A stretch of DNA of 64,000 bases from a virus: positions 1 through 64,000 of the IMG/VR virus record IMGVR_UViG_3300025585_000032; one strand, 5' to 3'. The notes under the pieces were generated by a model. The model did not search any database. It saw only the letters and a program-made list of their open reading frames with translations, and was not told the origin of the DNA. The translations under genes were made by a program, and so were the position numbers. Positions 1-7,398 of the stretch are shown one piece after another; the first letter of the stretch is position 1; each line of letters starts with the position of its first letter.

Positions 1-67
1 AGCACAGTGGTAGTGCATCACGTTGCCAACGTGAATGTCGTGGGTTCGACCCCCATCATCCGCTCCA
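1..67 (+). tRNA. tRNA-Gly(GCC), 5' end cut by window
   Basis: The anticodon arm is tcacg-TTGCCAA-cgtga, giving anticodon GCC (glycine). A T-arm with loop ttcgacc and an encoded 3' CCA at 65-67 follow. About nine bases of the 5' end lie outside the window. It is the first gene of a phage tRNA cluster. Confidence 0.9.
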
Positions 68-152
68 GTTTTTGAGCCTACGCCTAGCGGCGATAGGTCT
101 ATCGAGGTTTTCTTGGCTGTACCAGCATAGCAAAACAACCAAGACGAGTTTT

Positions 153-229
153 GCCCTTGTATCCCAATTGGCAGAGGAGGCTGATTCAAAACCAGCATGT
201 TGTCGGTTCGACTCCGACCGAGGGCACCA
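153..229 (+). tRNA. tRNA-Leu(CAA), short variable loop
   Basis: The acceptor stem gcccttg pairs with cgagggc, followed by discriminator A and encoded CCA. The anticodon loop is TTCAAAA (anticodon CAA, codon UUG). The anticodon stem has one A-C mismatch at its loop end. The variable region is only five bases (atgtt), whereas bacterial leucine tRNAs normally carry a long class II variable arm. It shares D-loop and variable-loop sequence with the Leu tRNAs at 369 and 6182, which suggests a common origin. Confidence 0.85.
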
Positions 230-368
230 AAACACCGAATGCGACGACCAGTATCGCATTCGGTCAGCACCGAAGTACGTTAGAATTTGAGCGTTTGAAG
301 TGACGTAATGGCGATGAGAGGTCATATGACTCATTGTAACCATCTCCCGCTTCGGTGCGAATCTATAT
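230..368 (+). other. tRNA spacer with hairpin
   Basis: No convincing gene. A perfect 10-bp inverted repeat (235-244 with 254-263) forms a hairpin just after the Leu tRNA. A second inverted pair, gcaccgaag (267-275) and cttcggtgc (350-358), brackets the rest of the spacer. It could be an RNA-processing or stability element, or an unrecognised small RNA. Confidence 0.3.
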
Positions 369-445
369 GCTCCTGTAGCCCAACTGGCAGAGGCATTGGT
401 CTTAGGAACCAAGTGTTGTGAGTTCGACTCTCACCGGGAGCACCA
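369..445 (+). tRNA. tRNA-Leu(UAG), short variable loop
   Basis: Acceptor gctcctg pairs with cgggagc. The anticodon arm ttggt-CTTAGGA-accaa gives anticodon UAG, reading codon CUA. The discriminator is A and CCA is encoded. The variable region is five bases (gtgtt), so this is a class I fold with a leucine anticodon. A73, a known leucine identity base, is present. Confidence 0.87.
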
Positions 446-458
446 TTTTGTTTGTTAT

Positions 459-534
459 GAGCGTGTGACCCGAATGGCTAGGGACCTGACTGCAACTCAG
501 GTATATGTAGGTTCAACTCCTATCACGCTCTCCA
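459..534 (+). tRNA. tRNA-Cys(GCA)
   Basis: Acceptor gagcgtg pairs with cacgctc. The anticodon arm cctga-CTGCAAC-tcagg gives GCA (cysteine). The discriminator is U, as expected for tRNA-Cys, and CCA is encoded at 532-534. Its last 12 bases overlap the end of the convergent sulfotransferase gene. Confidence 0.92.
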
Positions 535-1134
535 ATGTTTAGGAATTGCATCTTTCATTTGAGATTCTATCTCTTGTTTTATCTCTTCGTAATTTTCAGG
601 TTGTTGTGTTTTCTTATAATTACTTTTCAATTCTGAAAAATCAATGTCCTCGTAATATATGCGTTGATTAAAAATTTGCAGATGATTGGCATAAAAAAGA
701 CTTCTAGATAATCTTGTTATTAGGATAGAAATATCTTTAGGTATAATTTTCACCGTATATTTTTTTTCTAATTCGTGTTTCAAAGTATGAAATTTATCAA
801 GATGATCTGCAATATACCAACTAGCCAATTGAGATACTATATCTTTTCGCATTAGTAATATTTTGTATCCATTCTCTATTTCGTTTAGATATGGTGATCT
901 AAATTGCAAGTCGTGTAGCCAAAATTTTACTATGTATTTGTTTGTGGTTTTTTTATACTGAATGTATTCTTCATAATGTAATAGATAAGATTTGTCTAGA
1001 CTGTAAATTTTAGAATGCCAGGGCTCACGAAATGCTCTTATTTTTAGTTTCTGTTCTAATAATTCCACATAAGGTGTGGATCCACATCTAGGAGCAACAC
1101 CAATAATAACTATAGGGAATTTGTCAAAATTCAT
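523..1134 (-). CDS. putative sulfotransferase
   Basis: 203 residues. The N-terminus has the sulfotransferase P-loop-like 5'-phosphosulfate motif GVAPRCGSTPYVELL, followed by FREPW. Near residue 95 is MRKDIVSQLAS, matching the second PAPS-binding motif (RDxxxQxxS-like). The predicted role is transfer of sulfate from PAPS to an unknown acceptor. The ATG overlaps the stop of the upstream kinase/nucleotidyltransferase gene (TGATG), so the two are translationally coupled. The chosen start is this ATG rather than the GTG one codon upstream. It is AT-rich, and its 3' end runs into the convergent tRNA-Cys gene, which hints at later insertion. The family call is fairly firm; the substrate is unknown. 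Confidence 0.62.
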   Translation of the reverse strand: MNFDKFPIVIIGVAPRCGSTPYVELLEQKLKIRAFREPWHSKIYSLDKSYLLHYEEYIQYKKTTNKYIVKFWLHDLQFRSPYLNEIENGYKILLMRKDIVSQLASWYIADHLDKFHTLKHELEKKYTVKIIPKDISILITRLSRSLFYANHLQIFNQRIYYEDIDFSELKSNYKKTQQPENYEEIKQEIESQMKDAIPKHWRA

Positions 1135-1913
1135 CACAGTCCCATTTCCTTTCTTATCTTAGTCGCACTAATGCTGGTAATGCTTTCATCAAATGTTTCT
1201 TGCTCAATCTTGTATCCAACATCTCGTCCATATGTGATGTTGACGATGTTTGGTACAAGACGAATGATATAACGATTGTTGTATTCGCAATCCAAATCAC
1301 GACGAATTCGTTCCTCTACATCGGAGAATGAGAATGGATTCTTTTCGTCGTTGCAATTGCGAACCATGATGGCAACTTGACCTGTTTTTGCAATTGCACG
1401 TTCAAACAATGCACGATGGCCTTTGTGCCATGGTTGCCAGCGACCAAGCATTTGCACAGTTGGTTTTTCCCAATCAAATTCAGGACGTAAGTTATTCATT
1501 ATTGCATGAGCAATTTTTGGCGCCCATTTCTTTGCATCCATTTCAGAGATACGGAAATCATAATTGTGGTGTGATGGTTTTTCAAACAAAGCATTCGTGT
1601 TTGCATATTTGCTTTGATCAATCGTGTCCATCCATATGATCCAATCGGCATCATATATTTTTCGCATGTCCAATAATGGACAGACAAAGTCAACAATGAC
1701 GTACTTGCTGTCAGATTTGTCTGCAAGCAAACGCATTCTCTGCGCTTGGCGCAATCTTCCCTTTATGGAAAAATCCCAATCATTGTGCATCTCCCTGACT
1801 TGGTCAGCATTATACCAGACTGCGTTATGATTTTTTAGGCAATTAAGAAGTTCTTTTGCTAGTGTAGTTTTTCCAGATCCCGGAAGACCCATGATTAGAA
1901 TTCGCGTTGACAT
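1134..1913 (-). CDS. APS kinase-like / nucleotidyltransferase fusion
   Basis: 259 residues in two domains. The N-terminal half (1-145) is a P-loop kinase of the CysC/APS-kinase type with Walker A GLPGSGKTT and a DFVCPLLDMR segment at the usual APS-kinase position. The C-terminal half (from about 155) is an HxGH-type nucleotidyltransferase, with GRWQPWHKGH as the first motif and SISATKIR as the second (ISxTxxR-like). It could make APS and then PAPS for the coupled sulfotransferase. The C-terminal motifs also fit NMN adenylyltransferases, so a NAD role is an alternative. An upstream TTG would add eight residues; the ATG at 1913 has GGAG six bases upstream and is preferred. Confidence 0.65.
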   Translation of the reverse strand: MSTRILIMGLPGSGKTTLAKELLNCLKNHNAVWYNADQVREMHNDWDFSIKGRLRQAQRMRLLADKSDSKYVIVDFVCPLLDMRKIYDADWIIWMDTIDQSKYANTNALFEKPSHHNYDFRISEMDAKKWAPKIAHAIMNNLRPEFDWEKPTVQMLGRWQPWHKGHRALFERAIAKTGQVAIMVRNCNDEKNPFSFSDVEERIRRDLDCEYNNRYIIRLVPNIVNITYGRDVGYKIEQETFDESITSISATKIRKEMGL

Positions 1914-1957
1914 CATATACTCCGCATAATAAGACAAACTATATATTCATGTTTGCA

Positions 1958-2033
1958 GGGACCATAGTTCAGTGGCAAGAACACCTGCTCGACACGCAGG
2001 GGGTCGTTGGTTCAAATCCATCTGGTCCCACCA
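1958..2033 (+). tRNA. tRNA-Val(GAC)
   Basis: Acceptor gggacca pairs with tggtccc, with discriminator A and encoded CCA. The anticodon arm cctgc-TCGACAC-gcagg gives GAC (valine). One base separates it from the following tRNA-Thr. Confidence 0.92.
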
Positions 2034-2034
2034 C

Positions 2035-2109
2035 GTCCTCATAGTATAGTGGCGATTACACGGCTTTGGTAAAGCTGAGATGGCAGTTCAATTCTGCCTG
2101 AGGGCACCA
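2035..2109 (+). tRNA. tRNA-Thr(GGU)
   Basis: Acceptor gtcctca pairs with tgagggc. The anticodon arm cggct-TTGGTAA-agctg gives GGU (threonine). The 3' CCA is encoded at 2107-2109. Confidence 0.9.
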
Positions 2110-2116
2110 TTTCCTC

Positions 2117-2145
2117 TTGACATTCTAAAACGACTACTATATACT
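2117..2145 (+). promoter_or_regulatory. early sigma70-type promoter
   Basis: TTGACA, 17 bp, TATACT: a perfect -35 with a near-consensus -10. It lies 42 bp upstream of the outer-membrane protein start. Confidence 0.85.
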
Positions 2146-2186
2146 GTACATGCTAGTGTTTTCTAGTGATTTCAAAGGAGAAGTAA

Positions 2187-2633
2187 ATGATGAAGTATCT
2201 TTCTGCACTTGCGGGCGCCATGATGGCAACCACCGCTATGGCTGGTGATCTTTATGTAACTGGTAGCCTGGGCACCCATGCTACTGGATCTGGTGATGCT
2301 GTCGTTGGCGTTGCTCTTGGCATGGAGACACACAAGAATCTTCGCGTTGAGGCTGCATATGAGTACGATGTAGACACCAAGGGCAATAGGCTGTTTGCAC
2401 ATGCTCTTCCTCAGGCTCAGATTCCCGGCACTGCTCTGACACCATACGTTCTCGTTGGTGTTGGCGTTGATCTTGAATCTCTTGATTCAAAGCCAATGTA
2501 TGCTCTTGGTGGCGGCGTTCGCGTCGAGTTGACCAAGTCTACAGATCTTGATCTTCGTTATCGTCGTGTTGATAACACCGATAACACGGACAAGCGTGAA
2601 GTCGTTTCCGCTGGTGTTAGCGTAAAGTTCTGA
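2187..2633 (+). CDS. outer-membrane beta-barrel protein
   Basis: 148 residues. A signal peptide (MMKYLSALAGAMMATTAMA, cleavage after AMA) is followed by alternating-residue beta strands rich in G and V. The chain ends in SVKF, a terminal Phe typical of BAM-assembled barrels. The size suits a small eight-strand OmpA/OmpX-like barrel. It has its own strong early promoter, an AAAGGAG ribosome site, and a GC hairpin after the stop, so it is an independent unit. Phage-encoded barrels of this sort (Lom-like) alter the host surface, for example to exclude superinfection; that role is inferred here. Confidence 0.72.
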   Translation: MMKYLSALAGAMMATTAMAGDLYVTGSLGTHATGSGDAVVGVALGMETHKNLRVEAAYEYDVDTKGNRLFAHALPQAQIPGTALTPYVLVGVGVDLESLDSKPMYALGGGVRVELTKSTDLDLRYRRVDNTDNTDKREVVSAGVSVKF

Positions 2634-2642
2634 TCGAAAGTA

Positions 2643-2668
2643 GTGGCGGCGGCATTAGTCGCCGCCAC
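2643..2668 (+). terminator. GC-rich hairpin after OMP gene
   Basis: gtggcggcg pairs perfectly with cgccgccac around an eight-base loop. No T-run follows, so it may be a weak terminator or an mRNA 3' stabiliser. Confidence 0.5.
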
Positions 2669-2676
2669 AATCAGAA

Positions 2677-3225
2677 ATGCATACGTTCAAGTTCCACAAA
2701 AATTTCTGGCAGTTGATTGTTACCACGACTGCCAAATCAAGACTCGCCCCCAATTTCGTTGGGCTAGTCCAGGCAGCATATGCCAAAACACCAGAAGGTA
2801 GTTTTGTCAACACGCTAAATGACGTTGTCGCAACTAACTGGATTGCCCTAGACTGGGACAAAGACGAAGATGCTGACTCTTGCATTTTCTTCAGAAAGTC
2901 GAGGCCAAATGAATCTTGGAAAGGATTCAAGATTCAAGGAATAGGACACGATACGCAAAGGACATCTATCGATAAAGTCTTGATCAAAGTCAAGGATCAG
3001 TTAAGAAAGAAAGGTTGGTGGATAGAGGCATCTGATGCTTTTGAGCATATCCTCTATAAGGATAGAAGAGTTCCCGTCGTTACAGACGAGGATTTTCTAG
3101 TCTCCTTGTTTCCGACTTCAAATCTTCAACTTTTGAATGATCGACAAAAGCCGGGAAAATATGTCAGAGGAGTTGCAGGTAAGTCTGTCAAGGAAAGTGT
3201 ATTTGGCAACCCCACGTTAAAATGA
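2677..3225 (+). CDS. conserved phage protein, unknown
   Basis: 182 residues, no signal peptide or membrane span. It is rich in aromatic and basic residues with a conserved-looking C-terminal block (NDRQKPGKYVRGVAGKSVKE). I do not recognise the family. It sits just ahead of the peroxiredoxin gene with a short gap, so the two are probably co-transcribed. The upstream hairpin separates it from the OMP gene; no promoter of its own is visible. Confidence 0.7.
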   Translation: MHTFKFHKNFWQLIVTTTAKSRLAPNFVGLVQAAYAKTPEGSFVNTLNDVVATNWIALDWDKDEDADSCIFFRKSRPNESWKGFKIQGIGHDTQRTSIDKVLIKVKDQLRKKGWWIEASDAFEHILYKDRRVPVVTDEDFLVSLFPTSNLQLLNDRQKPGKYVRGVAGKSVKESVFGNPTLK

Positions 3226-3240
3226 TAAATGGAGAAAAAT

Positions 3241-3762
3241 ATGCTCACGAAGGTACCCAATGTTGTTTTTCATACTCGCGTTCGCGATGATACTGCTACT
3301 GGTCCAAATCCGTATAGATGGGCGCAAGTAAGCACGTTTGAACTCTTTGGCGAAAAGAGAATCCTTGCATTCTCTCTTCCCGGTGCATTTACACCAACAT
3401 GTTCCACATATCAGGTTCCTCGCTTTGAGGAAATGTACAACAAGTTCCGCGCTCTTGGCATTGATGATGTCTACTGCATTTCTGTCAATGATGCATTCGT
3501 CATGAATGCTTGGGCCAAGAAGCAGGGCATTGAAAACATCAAGATGATTCCAGATGGCTCGGCCAAATTCACTCGCCAAATGGGAATGCTTGTTGACAAG
3601 GATAATCTGGGATTCGGCATGCGTTCATGGCGATATGCATTCTTGGTAGAGAATGAAAAGATCGTCAGGTCTTGGATTGAGCCTGGTCTAAAGGATCTCG
3701 CAATGGATGATCCATATGGCGAGACAAATCCAGAAAAGATCTATGAGGATCTAACCAAGTAA
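3241..3762 (+). CDS. peroxiredoxin (Prx5-like)
   Basis: 173 residues. The peroxidatic-cysteine motif GAFTPTCSTYQVP (consensus PGAFTPTCS) sits near residue 50, as in the hybrid Prx5/AhpC-like peroxiredoxins that reduce peroxides with glutaredoxin or thioredoxin. The start at 3241 is preferred over 3229 because GGAG lies six bases before it. With the glutaredoxin at 5581 it could form a phage-supplied peroxide-reducing pair protecting the infected cell. Confidence in the family is high; physiological partners are inferred. Confidence 0.88.
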   Translation: MLTKVPNVVFHTRVRDDTATGPNPYRWAQVSTFELFGEKRILAFSLPGAFTPTCSTYQVPRFEEMYNKFRALGIDDVYCISVNDAFVMNAWAKKQGIENIKMIPDGSAKFTRQMGMLVDKDNLGFGMRSWRYAFLVENEKIVRSWIEPGLKDLAMDDPYGETNPEKIYEDLTK

Positions 3763-3770
3763 CATAAATA
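3763..3770 (+). promoter_or_regulatory. candidate late promoter CATAAATA
   Basis: Seven of eight bases match the T4 late box TATAAATA. It lies 50 bp upstream of the gene at 3820, and a small T-rich hairpin (3775-3791) follows it. Confidence 0.4.
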
Positions 3771-3819
3771 AAAATGTAGATTTTTTCTACACAACACACA
3801 ACACACAAAGGAATAAATC

Positions 3820-4008
3820 ATGAAAAATCCATATGAAATGCGCTATGAATATTATCGCTCAGCTAAAGAACAGTTGCTAGAGGAATATCATGCAAAAATT
3901 ACTGAAATGCAAATCGCAGATCGTAAAGACGATTTTCCAAAGTACCCAACAACTGACGATATCATTGCGCTAGCTGAACGAATCAAATCTTTTACAGAAA
4001 AAAAATAA
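3820..4008 (+). CDS. small hypothetical protein
   Basis: 62 residues, charged and probably helical (MKNPYEMRYEYYRSAKEQ at the N-terminus), with no known motif. An AAAGGA ribosome site precedes it. Proteins that begin in this style occur in many T4-like phages, without known function. Confidence 0.7.
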   Translation: MKNPYEMRYEYYRSAKEQLLEEYHAKITEMQIADRKDDFPKYPTTDDIIALAERIKSFTEKK

Positions 4009-4011
4009 GCC

Positions 4012-4040
4012 TTGACATTTCCAGAACTGTCGCGTAATAT
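4012..4040 (+). promoter_or_regulatory. early promoter, leaderless type
   Basis: TTGACA, 17 bp, TAATAT. The next gene's ATG (4048) starts seven bases after the -10, where transcription should begin, so there is no room for a ribosome site. Confidence 0.8.
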
Positions 4041-4047
4041 GATGAAC

Positions 4048-4419
4048 ATGAAGATCATCTATGTCCGCGACAGTTCTGGAAAGAAAAAGCCTTCCAAGTC
4101 CAAGCGACTGGAAGCAATTCGTCTAGAACATCAGAAGTTTCTTGCCTCCGTCGGTTACAAGGGAACTTCCCGCTTGGTGCGAGCAAAGCCAGCTGCGCTG
4201 GTTGCTCCTAGTGCGCCATCAATTCCTTCCAGCTCGCTTCGCGACATGATCGCACCTTGCCCAAAGAAGGATATCTTTGAGCGTACCAGAAACGAGTCCG
4301 AAGAAGTCAAGGAAGCCATTCGTGCAAAGGCTGCTAGAACTGCGCCAGCCTATAACAAGGGCGCTCTGCAGTACATTACTGATGGTGATAATTTGAAGAC
4401 ACTCGGTAGAAAGGTTTAG
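4048..4419 (+). CDS. conserved phage protein, unknown
   Basis: 123 residues, basic N-terminus (MKIIYVRDSSGKKKPSKSKR), an Ala/Pro/Ser-rich linker around residues 48-66, and a C-terminal block AYNKGALQYITDGDNLKTLG. I do not recognise the family. Starts at 4012 (TTG) or 4042 would lie in the promoter, so 4048 is chosen. The transcript should be leaderless. Confidence 0.72.
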   Translation: MKIIYVRDSSGKKKPSKSKRLEAIRLEHQKFLASVGYKGTSRLVRAKPAALVAPSAPSIPSSSLRDMIAPCPKKDIFERTRNESEEVKEAIRAKAARTAPAYNKGALQYITDGDNLKTLGRKV

Positions 4420-4431
4420 GAGAATAAGCTG

Positions 4432-4530
4432 ATGGATATACTATTATCAATTTTCATTGGCATGATATTAGTGAGAATATGGGATTGTTATTGGGAACTT
4501 GAAAAAATTCGCAAAGAAGAAAAAGAATGA
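4432..4530 (+). CDS. tiny membrane protein
   Basis: 32 residues: a single predicted transmembrane helix (about residues 3-17), then a charged cytoplasmic tail ending EKIRKEEKE. AGGAG lies eight bases upstream, and the stop overlaps the next ATG (ATGA). Confidence 0.6.
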   Translation: MDILLSIFIGMILVRIWDCYWELEKIRKEEKE

Positions 4531-4727
4531 AAGCGCAAATTTTACTCAATGGTCAAATGATTAGATTTGATAATTTTACGATGGAGATTCTAAATGGAAT
4601 TTTATTCATCTCCGTTTTGGTTGTGGATGTATCTTCGCGCCAACTCAAGGCACTTGCTGACTGGTTTGCTGAGAAATACCCAAATCAGACTATAATTGCT
4701 ATAGTTTCCCAAAATTCAAAGGTTTGA
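4527..4727 (+). CDS. small hypothetical protein
   Basis: 66 residues, with alternating hydrophobic strands around 25-36 and no recognised motif. It is coupled to the upstream membrane peptide by an ATGA overlap. Confidence 0.6.
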   Translation: MKAQILLNGQMIRFDNFTMEILNGILFISVLVVDVSSRQLKALADWFAEKYPNQTIIAIVSQNSKV

Positions 4728-4729
4728 AC

Positions 4730-4996
4730 ATGAAAGACAATATTAAACCGTGCCTGATGGATACCATCATTGTTCCCAGGGAACGAAATACAATTTATCA
4801 ACACCCAGAATCCTATCTCTGGTCGCAGCGTAGCATTTATCTAATGGAAAACAAGATGGAAAGTCTCAAGAACGCCCTTGACAATATCCGTCAGATATGT
4901 GAGAATGAAAACATCAAGCCGAAGATGAAGTTGACGTTTGTGGAAACAATTGCTGGTCTTGCTCTTGGATTGACTAATGATGACGGCCGTAGCTGA
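4730..4996 (+). CDS. small hypothetical protein
   Basis: 88 residues with a mostly helical C-terminal half. The ATG at 4730 is chosen over a TTG two codons upstream. The stop lies inside the start of the next gene, continuing a tight operon. No family recognised. Confidence 0.6.
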   Translation: MKDNIKPCLMDTIIVPRERNTIYQHPESYLWSQRSIYLMENKMESLKNALDNIRQICENENIKPKMKLTFVETIAGLALGLTNDDGRS

Positions 4997-5159
4997 ATAC
5001 ACACCCGAACAGATTGAGACAATCAAGCTGCGAGCGCGGCGACTAATCAATGGTGTTTCCCATACACCGACTTTCATTGACGCTAATCACCTGATGATTG
5101 AACAGCTTCTAAATATTGTGGATCAATATGAAAGGCTCAAGGAGGCCTCAGATGCGTAA
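4977..5159 (+). CDS. small helical protein
   Basis: 60 residues, amphipathic and helical throughout, no cysteines. It starts within the upstream gene (ATGATG at 4977/4980) and ends just inside the lipoprotein gene. Function unknown. Confidence 0.6.
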   Translation: MMTAVAEYTPEQIETIKLRARRLINGVSHTPTFIDANHLMIEQLLNIVDQYERLKEASDA

Positions 5160-5565
5160 TGTCGTTCTTTCTCTTTTTGCTGCTTCTATGCTTGCCGGCT
5201 GTGCTGGTGCTGGTCCTAATCAGACTGGCGGTGCTGTCGTTGGCGGTGTCGCAGGTGGCGTTCTTGGCTCTATGTTTGGTGGTGGTACCGGGCGCCTCGT
5301 TGGCACTGGCCTGGGTGCTGCTATTGGCACAGCGGTAGGCTCTTCTGTCGGCGCATCCATGGATCGCCAGGAGCAGATGCAGAATCAGCCCGTGCATCAG
5401 CCATATCATGCGCCGTCGCATATGTATGGTCAGAACAATCTTTCCCGCCCTCACGCCTCAGCTGGTGAGGAGTCTGCATACAATCGCGGCCGCGCCGAGC
5501 GCGAGGCTCAGATCCAGCAGCGTCGTGAGCAGGACGCATACATGCGTGGTCTTCGCGGTTACTAA
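5152..5565 (+). CDS. glycine-zipper lipoprotein
   Basis: 137 residues. The lipoprotein signal MRNVVLSLFAASMLAGC carries the lipobox LAGC. A Gly/Ala/Val-rich stretch (about 25-75) repeats the glycine-zipper pattern of the Rickettsia 17-kDa antigen and osmotically inducible lipoproteins, followed by a Gln/His/Arg-rich hydrophilic tail. The start is set by AAGGAGG at the proper distance; the 12 upstream codons are not needed. It should be anchored in the outer membrane with the glycine zipper inserting into lipid. Its use to the phage is unknown. Confidence 0.75.
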   Translation: MRNVVLSLFAASMLAGCAGAGPNQTGGAVVGGVAGGVLGSMFGGGTGRLVGTGLGAAIGTAVGSSVGASMDRQEQMQNQPVHQPYHAPSHMYGQNNLSRPHASAGEESAYNRGRAEREAQIQQRREQDAYMRGLRGY

Positions 5566-5580
5566 TAAGGAGTTTTTGTA

Positions 5581-5838
5581 ATGGAATTTACTGTCTACAC
5601 CTCGCCATCTTGCGGTTATTGCAAGATGGCCAAGGAACTGATTTCACAAAAGGGTCACAAGTATATTGAAAAGAGCATCGGCAAGGACTTGACTAAGGAT
5701 GAGTTCTTTGCTAAGATGGGTCCAGGTATCAAGAGTGTGCCTCAGGTCTTCATTGGAGATAAGCGTATCGGTGGATACGAGAATCTTCGTGAATACTATG
5801 AGGAGATCACCAACAACTTTGGCAAGCAAGGATTTTGA
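5581..5838 (+). CDS. grxC: glutaredoxin
   Basis: 85 residues, a single complete glutaredoxin fold. The active site CGYC lies at residues 11-14 after a YTSPS strand, the cis-Pro loop is VPQVFI (about 57-62), and the GG turn follows (RIGGYENL). Phage glutaredoxins feed electrons to ribonucleotide reductase or peroxiredoxins; a peroxiredoxin lies 2 kb upstream. AAGGAG precedes the start. Confidence 0.9.
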   Translation: MEFTVYTSPSCGYCKMAKELISQKGHKYIEKSIGKDLTKDEFFAKMGPGIKSVPQVFIGDKRIGGYENLREYYEEITNNFGKQGF

Positions 5839-5839
5839 T

Positions 5840-6088
5840 ATGTACACCAAGCACCAGCTCAAGGAATTTTGTCAGAACGGTGTTGTCACCGTCGTGTTCA
5901 CCAAGGCCGATGGATCAGAGCGTACCATGAAGGCTACGCTGCTTCCAGAGTATGTGAACAATGGCAAGACTCTGCTTCAGGAGAACGAGAACAAGCGCCC
6001 AGAGAATCCTGATGTCCTCGCCGTGTGGGATGTTGATGCAAATGGATGGCGCAGTTTTCGTATTGATTCAATCAAGGGAGTTTCATAA
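5840..6088 (+). CDS. DUF2693-like SH3-fold protein
   Basis: 82 residues. The layout, a basic helix followed by VVTVVFTKADGSERTMKATL, then VLAVWDVDANGWRSFR, matches the small phage family known as DUF2693. These resemble transcription-factor WYL or SH3 barrels, but their function is not established. The ATG follows the glutaredoxin stop by one base, and its own stop overlaps the next ATG. Confidence 0.65.
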   Translation: MYTKHQLKEFCQNGVVTVVFTKADGSERTMKATLLPEYVNNGKTLLQENENKRPENPDVLAVWDVDANGWRSFRIDSIKGVS

Positions 6089-6174
6089 TGCCACACGCAC
6101 ATAAGAACCGTCCGCGCAAGGGTCGTCGCAAGATTGGCTCCAAGAAGCGTCGCGCACGTTCTCTTCGCAAGTAA
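6088..6174 (+). CDS. 28-residue arginine/lysine-rich peptide
   Basis: The peptide MPHAHKNRPRKGRRKIGSKK continues with a basic tail; nearly half its residues are Arg or Lys. It overlaps the upstream stop (TAATG). Such a peptide would bind nucleic acid or ribosomes, but its role is unknown. The tRNA-Leu gene starts eight bases after its stop. Confidence 0.55.
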   Translation: MPHAHKNRPRKGRRKIGSKKRRARSLRK

Positions 6175-6181
6175 GATATCT

Positions 6182-6258
6182 GCCCACATAGACCAATAGG
6201 CAGAGTCAAGGAACTTAAAATTCCTGTGTTGTGAGTTCGAATCTCACTGTGGGCACCA
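6182..6258 (+). tRNA. tRNA-Leu(UAA), short variable loop
   Basis: All arms pair well: acceptor gcccaca/tgtgggc, anticodon aggaa-CTTAAAA-ttcct, T-arm gtgag-ttcgaat-ctcac. The anticodon is UAA (codon UUA), the discriminator A, and CCA is encoded. The variable region gtgtt is five bases, so the tRNA is class I. It lies between protein genes rather than in the main tRNA cluster. Confidence 0.88.
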
Positions 6259-6273
6259 ATTCCAGAGGATACC

Positions 6274-7383
6274 ATGGCACTATCTGTAAAGATCGCCAGA
6301 AAGCCTAAGAAGCCTCGCGTCACCCGTGAAATCAACATGGGTTCCGAGCCTCGCTTTGATCCAGACAAGATCGCCGATCCGCAGGAACTTTCGGATGCGT
6401 ATAACTGGTACAATACCGAGTACGACTATGCGGACTCGCGTCGTTTTCTTTTGACCTATATGAAGGCCAATGGATACGACAAGGATCAGCTTGAGAAGGT
6501 ATCCAATCTTCCTACAACATTCCATGTGACGACTGTGGGCTGGGTTGCTCGCATTCTGTCGCGTGGTGCAACTGTAAATGATCAATGCCGTGAATGGTTT
6601 GATGCTCAGGTTCAGAGTATTCTGGAGCATCAGCCAAAGGCTGTCGTGCAGGAAGTCAAGTTTACGGTAGACAAGTCATTTCTGTTGTTTGATCGCATCG
6701 TGTCCACGATTGACGAACAGCTGGATCTTTTCTTTGATGACAAGGTCGAGTCTTGGAATCTGAAGGAGCATCTTTCTGGTGTGACTATCACTCCCGCTGT
6801 TGGAAAGCGTGTGGTGTCGCATTTTGATCGTCTCATGCAGGAATATGATGAGGCTCTGACTCGCAAGGACGAGCAACTGAACGAGGCTTATTCCAAGATC
6901 TCTCGTCCCAAGCTGAAGCGTATGCGTGAGTTTCTGGCTTCCATCATTGCGTCTCTAAGTGCTGAGAGCCACAAGACCAAGGTGGTTCGTGCTGCTCGCG
7001 CTCCTCGTGCGAAGTCGGCGCATCAGCTTGTGCAGAAGATGAGGTATCAGCTTTCTCACAAGGAGCTGGATCTTCTTAGTGTTGCACCAGAGTCCATCAT
7101 TGGTGCATCGCAGCTGTGGGTGTACAATACCAAGACGCGGAAACTTGGCGTGTACAATGCACAGGGCACTTCTGGATTGAAGGTCAAGGGTTCTACCATT
7201 CTGGGCTTTGATGAAGCAACGTCTGTGTCCAAGAAGCTGCGTAAGCCCGAGAAGGTTCTGCCTACGGTTGCACAGGGTGGTAAGGTTGCTCTTCGGTCTG
7301 TGCTGGATGATGTAAATGCAGTTGCATCGCCCTTGACTGGGCGTGTGAATGCTGATACAATTCTGCTTAGAACCGTGAAGTGA
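6274..7383 (+). CDS. conserved T4-like phage protein, unknown
   Basis: 369 residues, basic at both ends, with a helical middle (about 110-240) containing long charged segments. No signal peptide or catalytic motif is visible. The C-terminal third contains GASQLWVYNTKTRKLGVY, a block I associate with hypothetical proteins of marine T4-like phages. The GAGGA site before the ATG supports the start. Function unknown. Confidence 0.75.
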   Translation: MALSVKIARKPKKPRVTREINMGSEPRFDPDKIADPQELSDAYNWYNTEYDYADSRRFLLTYMKANGYDKDQLEKVSNLPTTFHVTTVGWVARILSRGATVNDQCREWFDAQVQSILEHQPKAVVQEVKFTVDKSFLLFDRIVSTIDEQLDLFFDDKVESWNLKEHLSGVTITPAVGKRVVSHFDRLMQEYDEALTRKDEQLNEAYSKISRPKLKRMREFLASIIASLSAESHKTKVVRAARAPRAKSAHQLVQKMRYQLSHKELDLLSVAPESIIGASQLWVYNTKTRKLGVYNAQGTSGLKVKGSTILGFDEATSVSKKLRKPEKVLPTVAQGGKVALRSVLDDVNAVASPLTGRVNADTILLRTVK

Positions 7384-7398
7384 AATGGAAGGTGAACA

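Noticed and set aside
369-445. tRNA with anticodon UAG as an amber suppressor
   Set aside because: The anticodon UAG reads codon CUA (leucine), not the UAG stop codon, which would need anticodon CUA.
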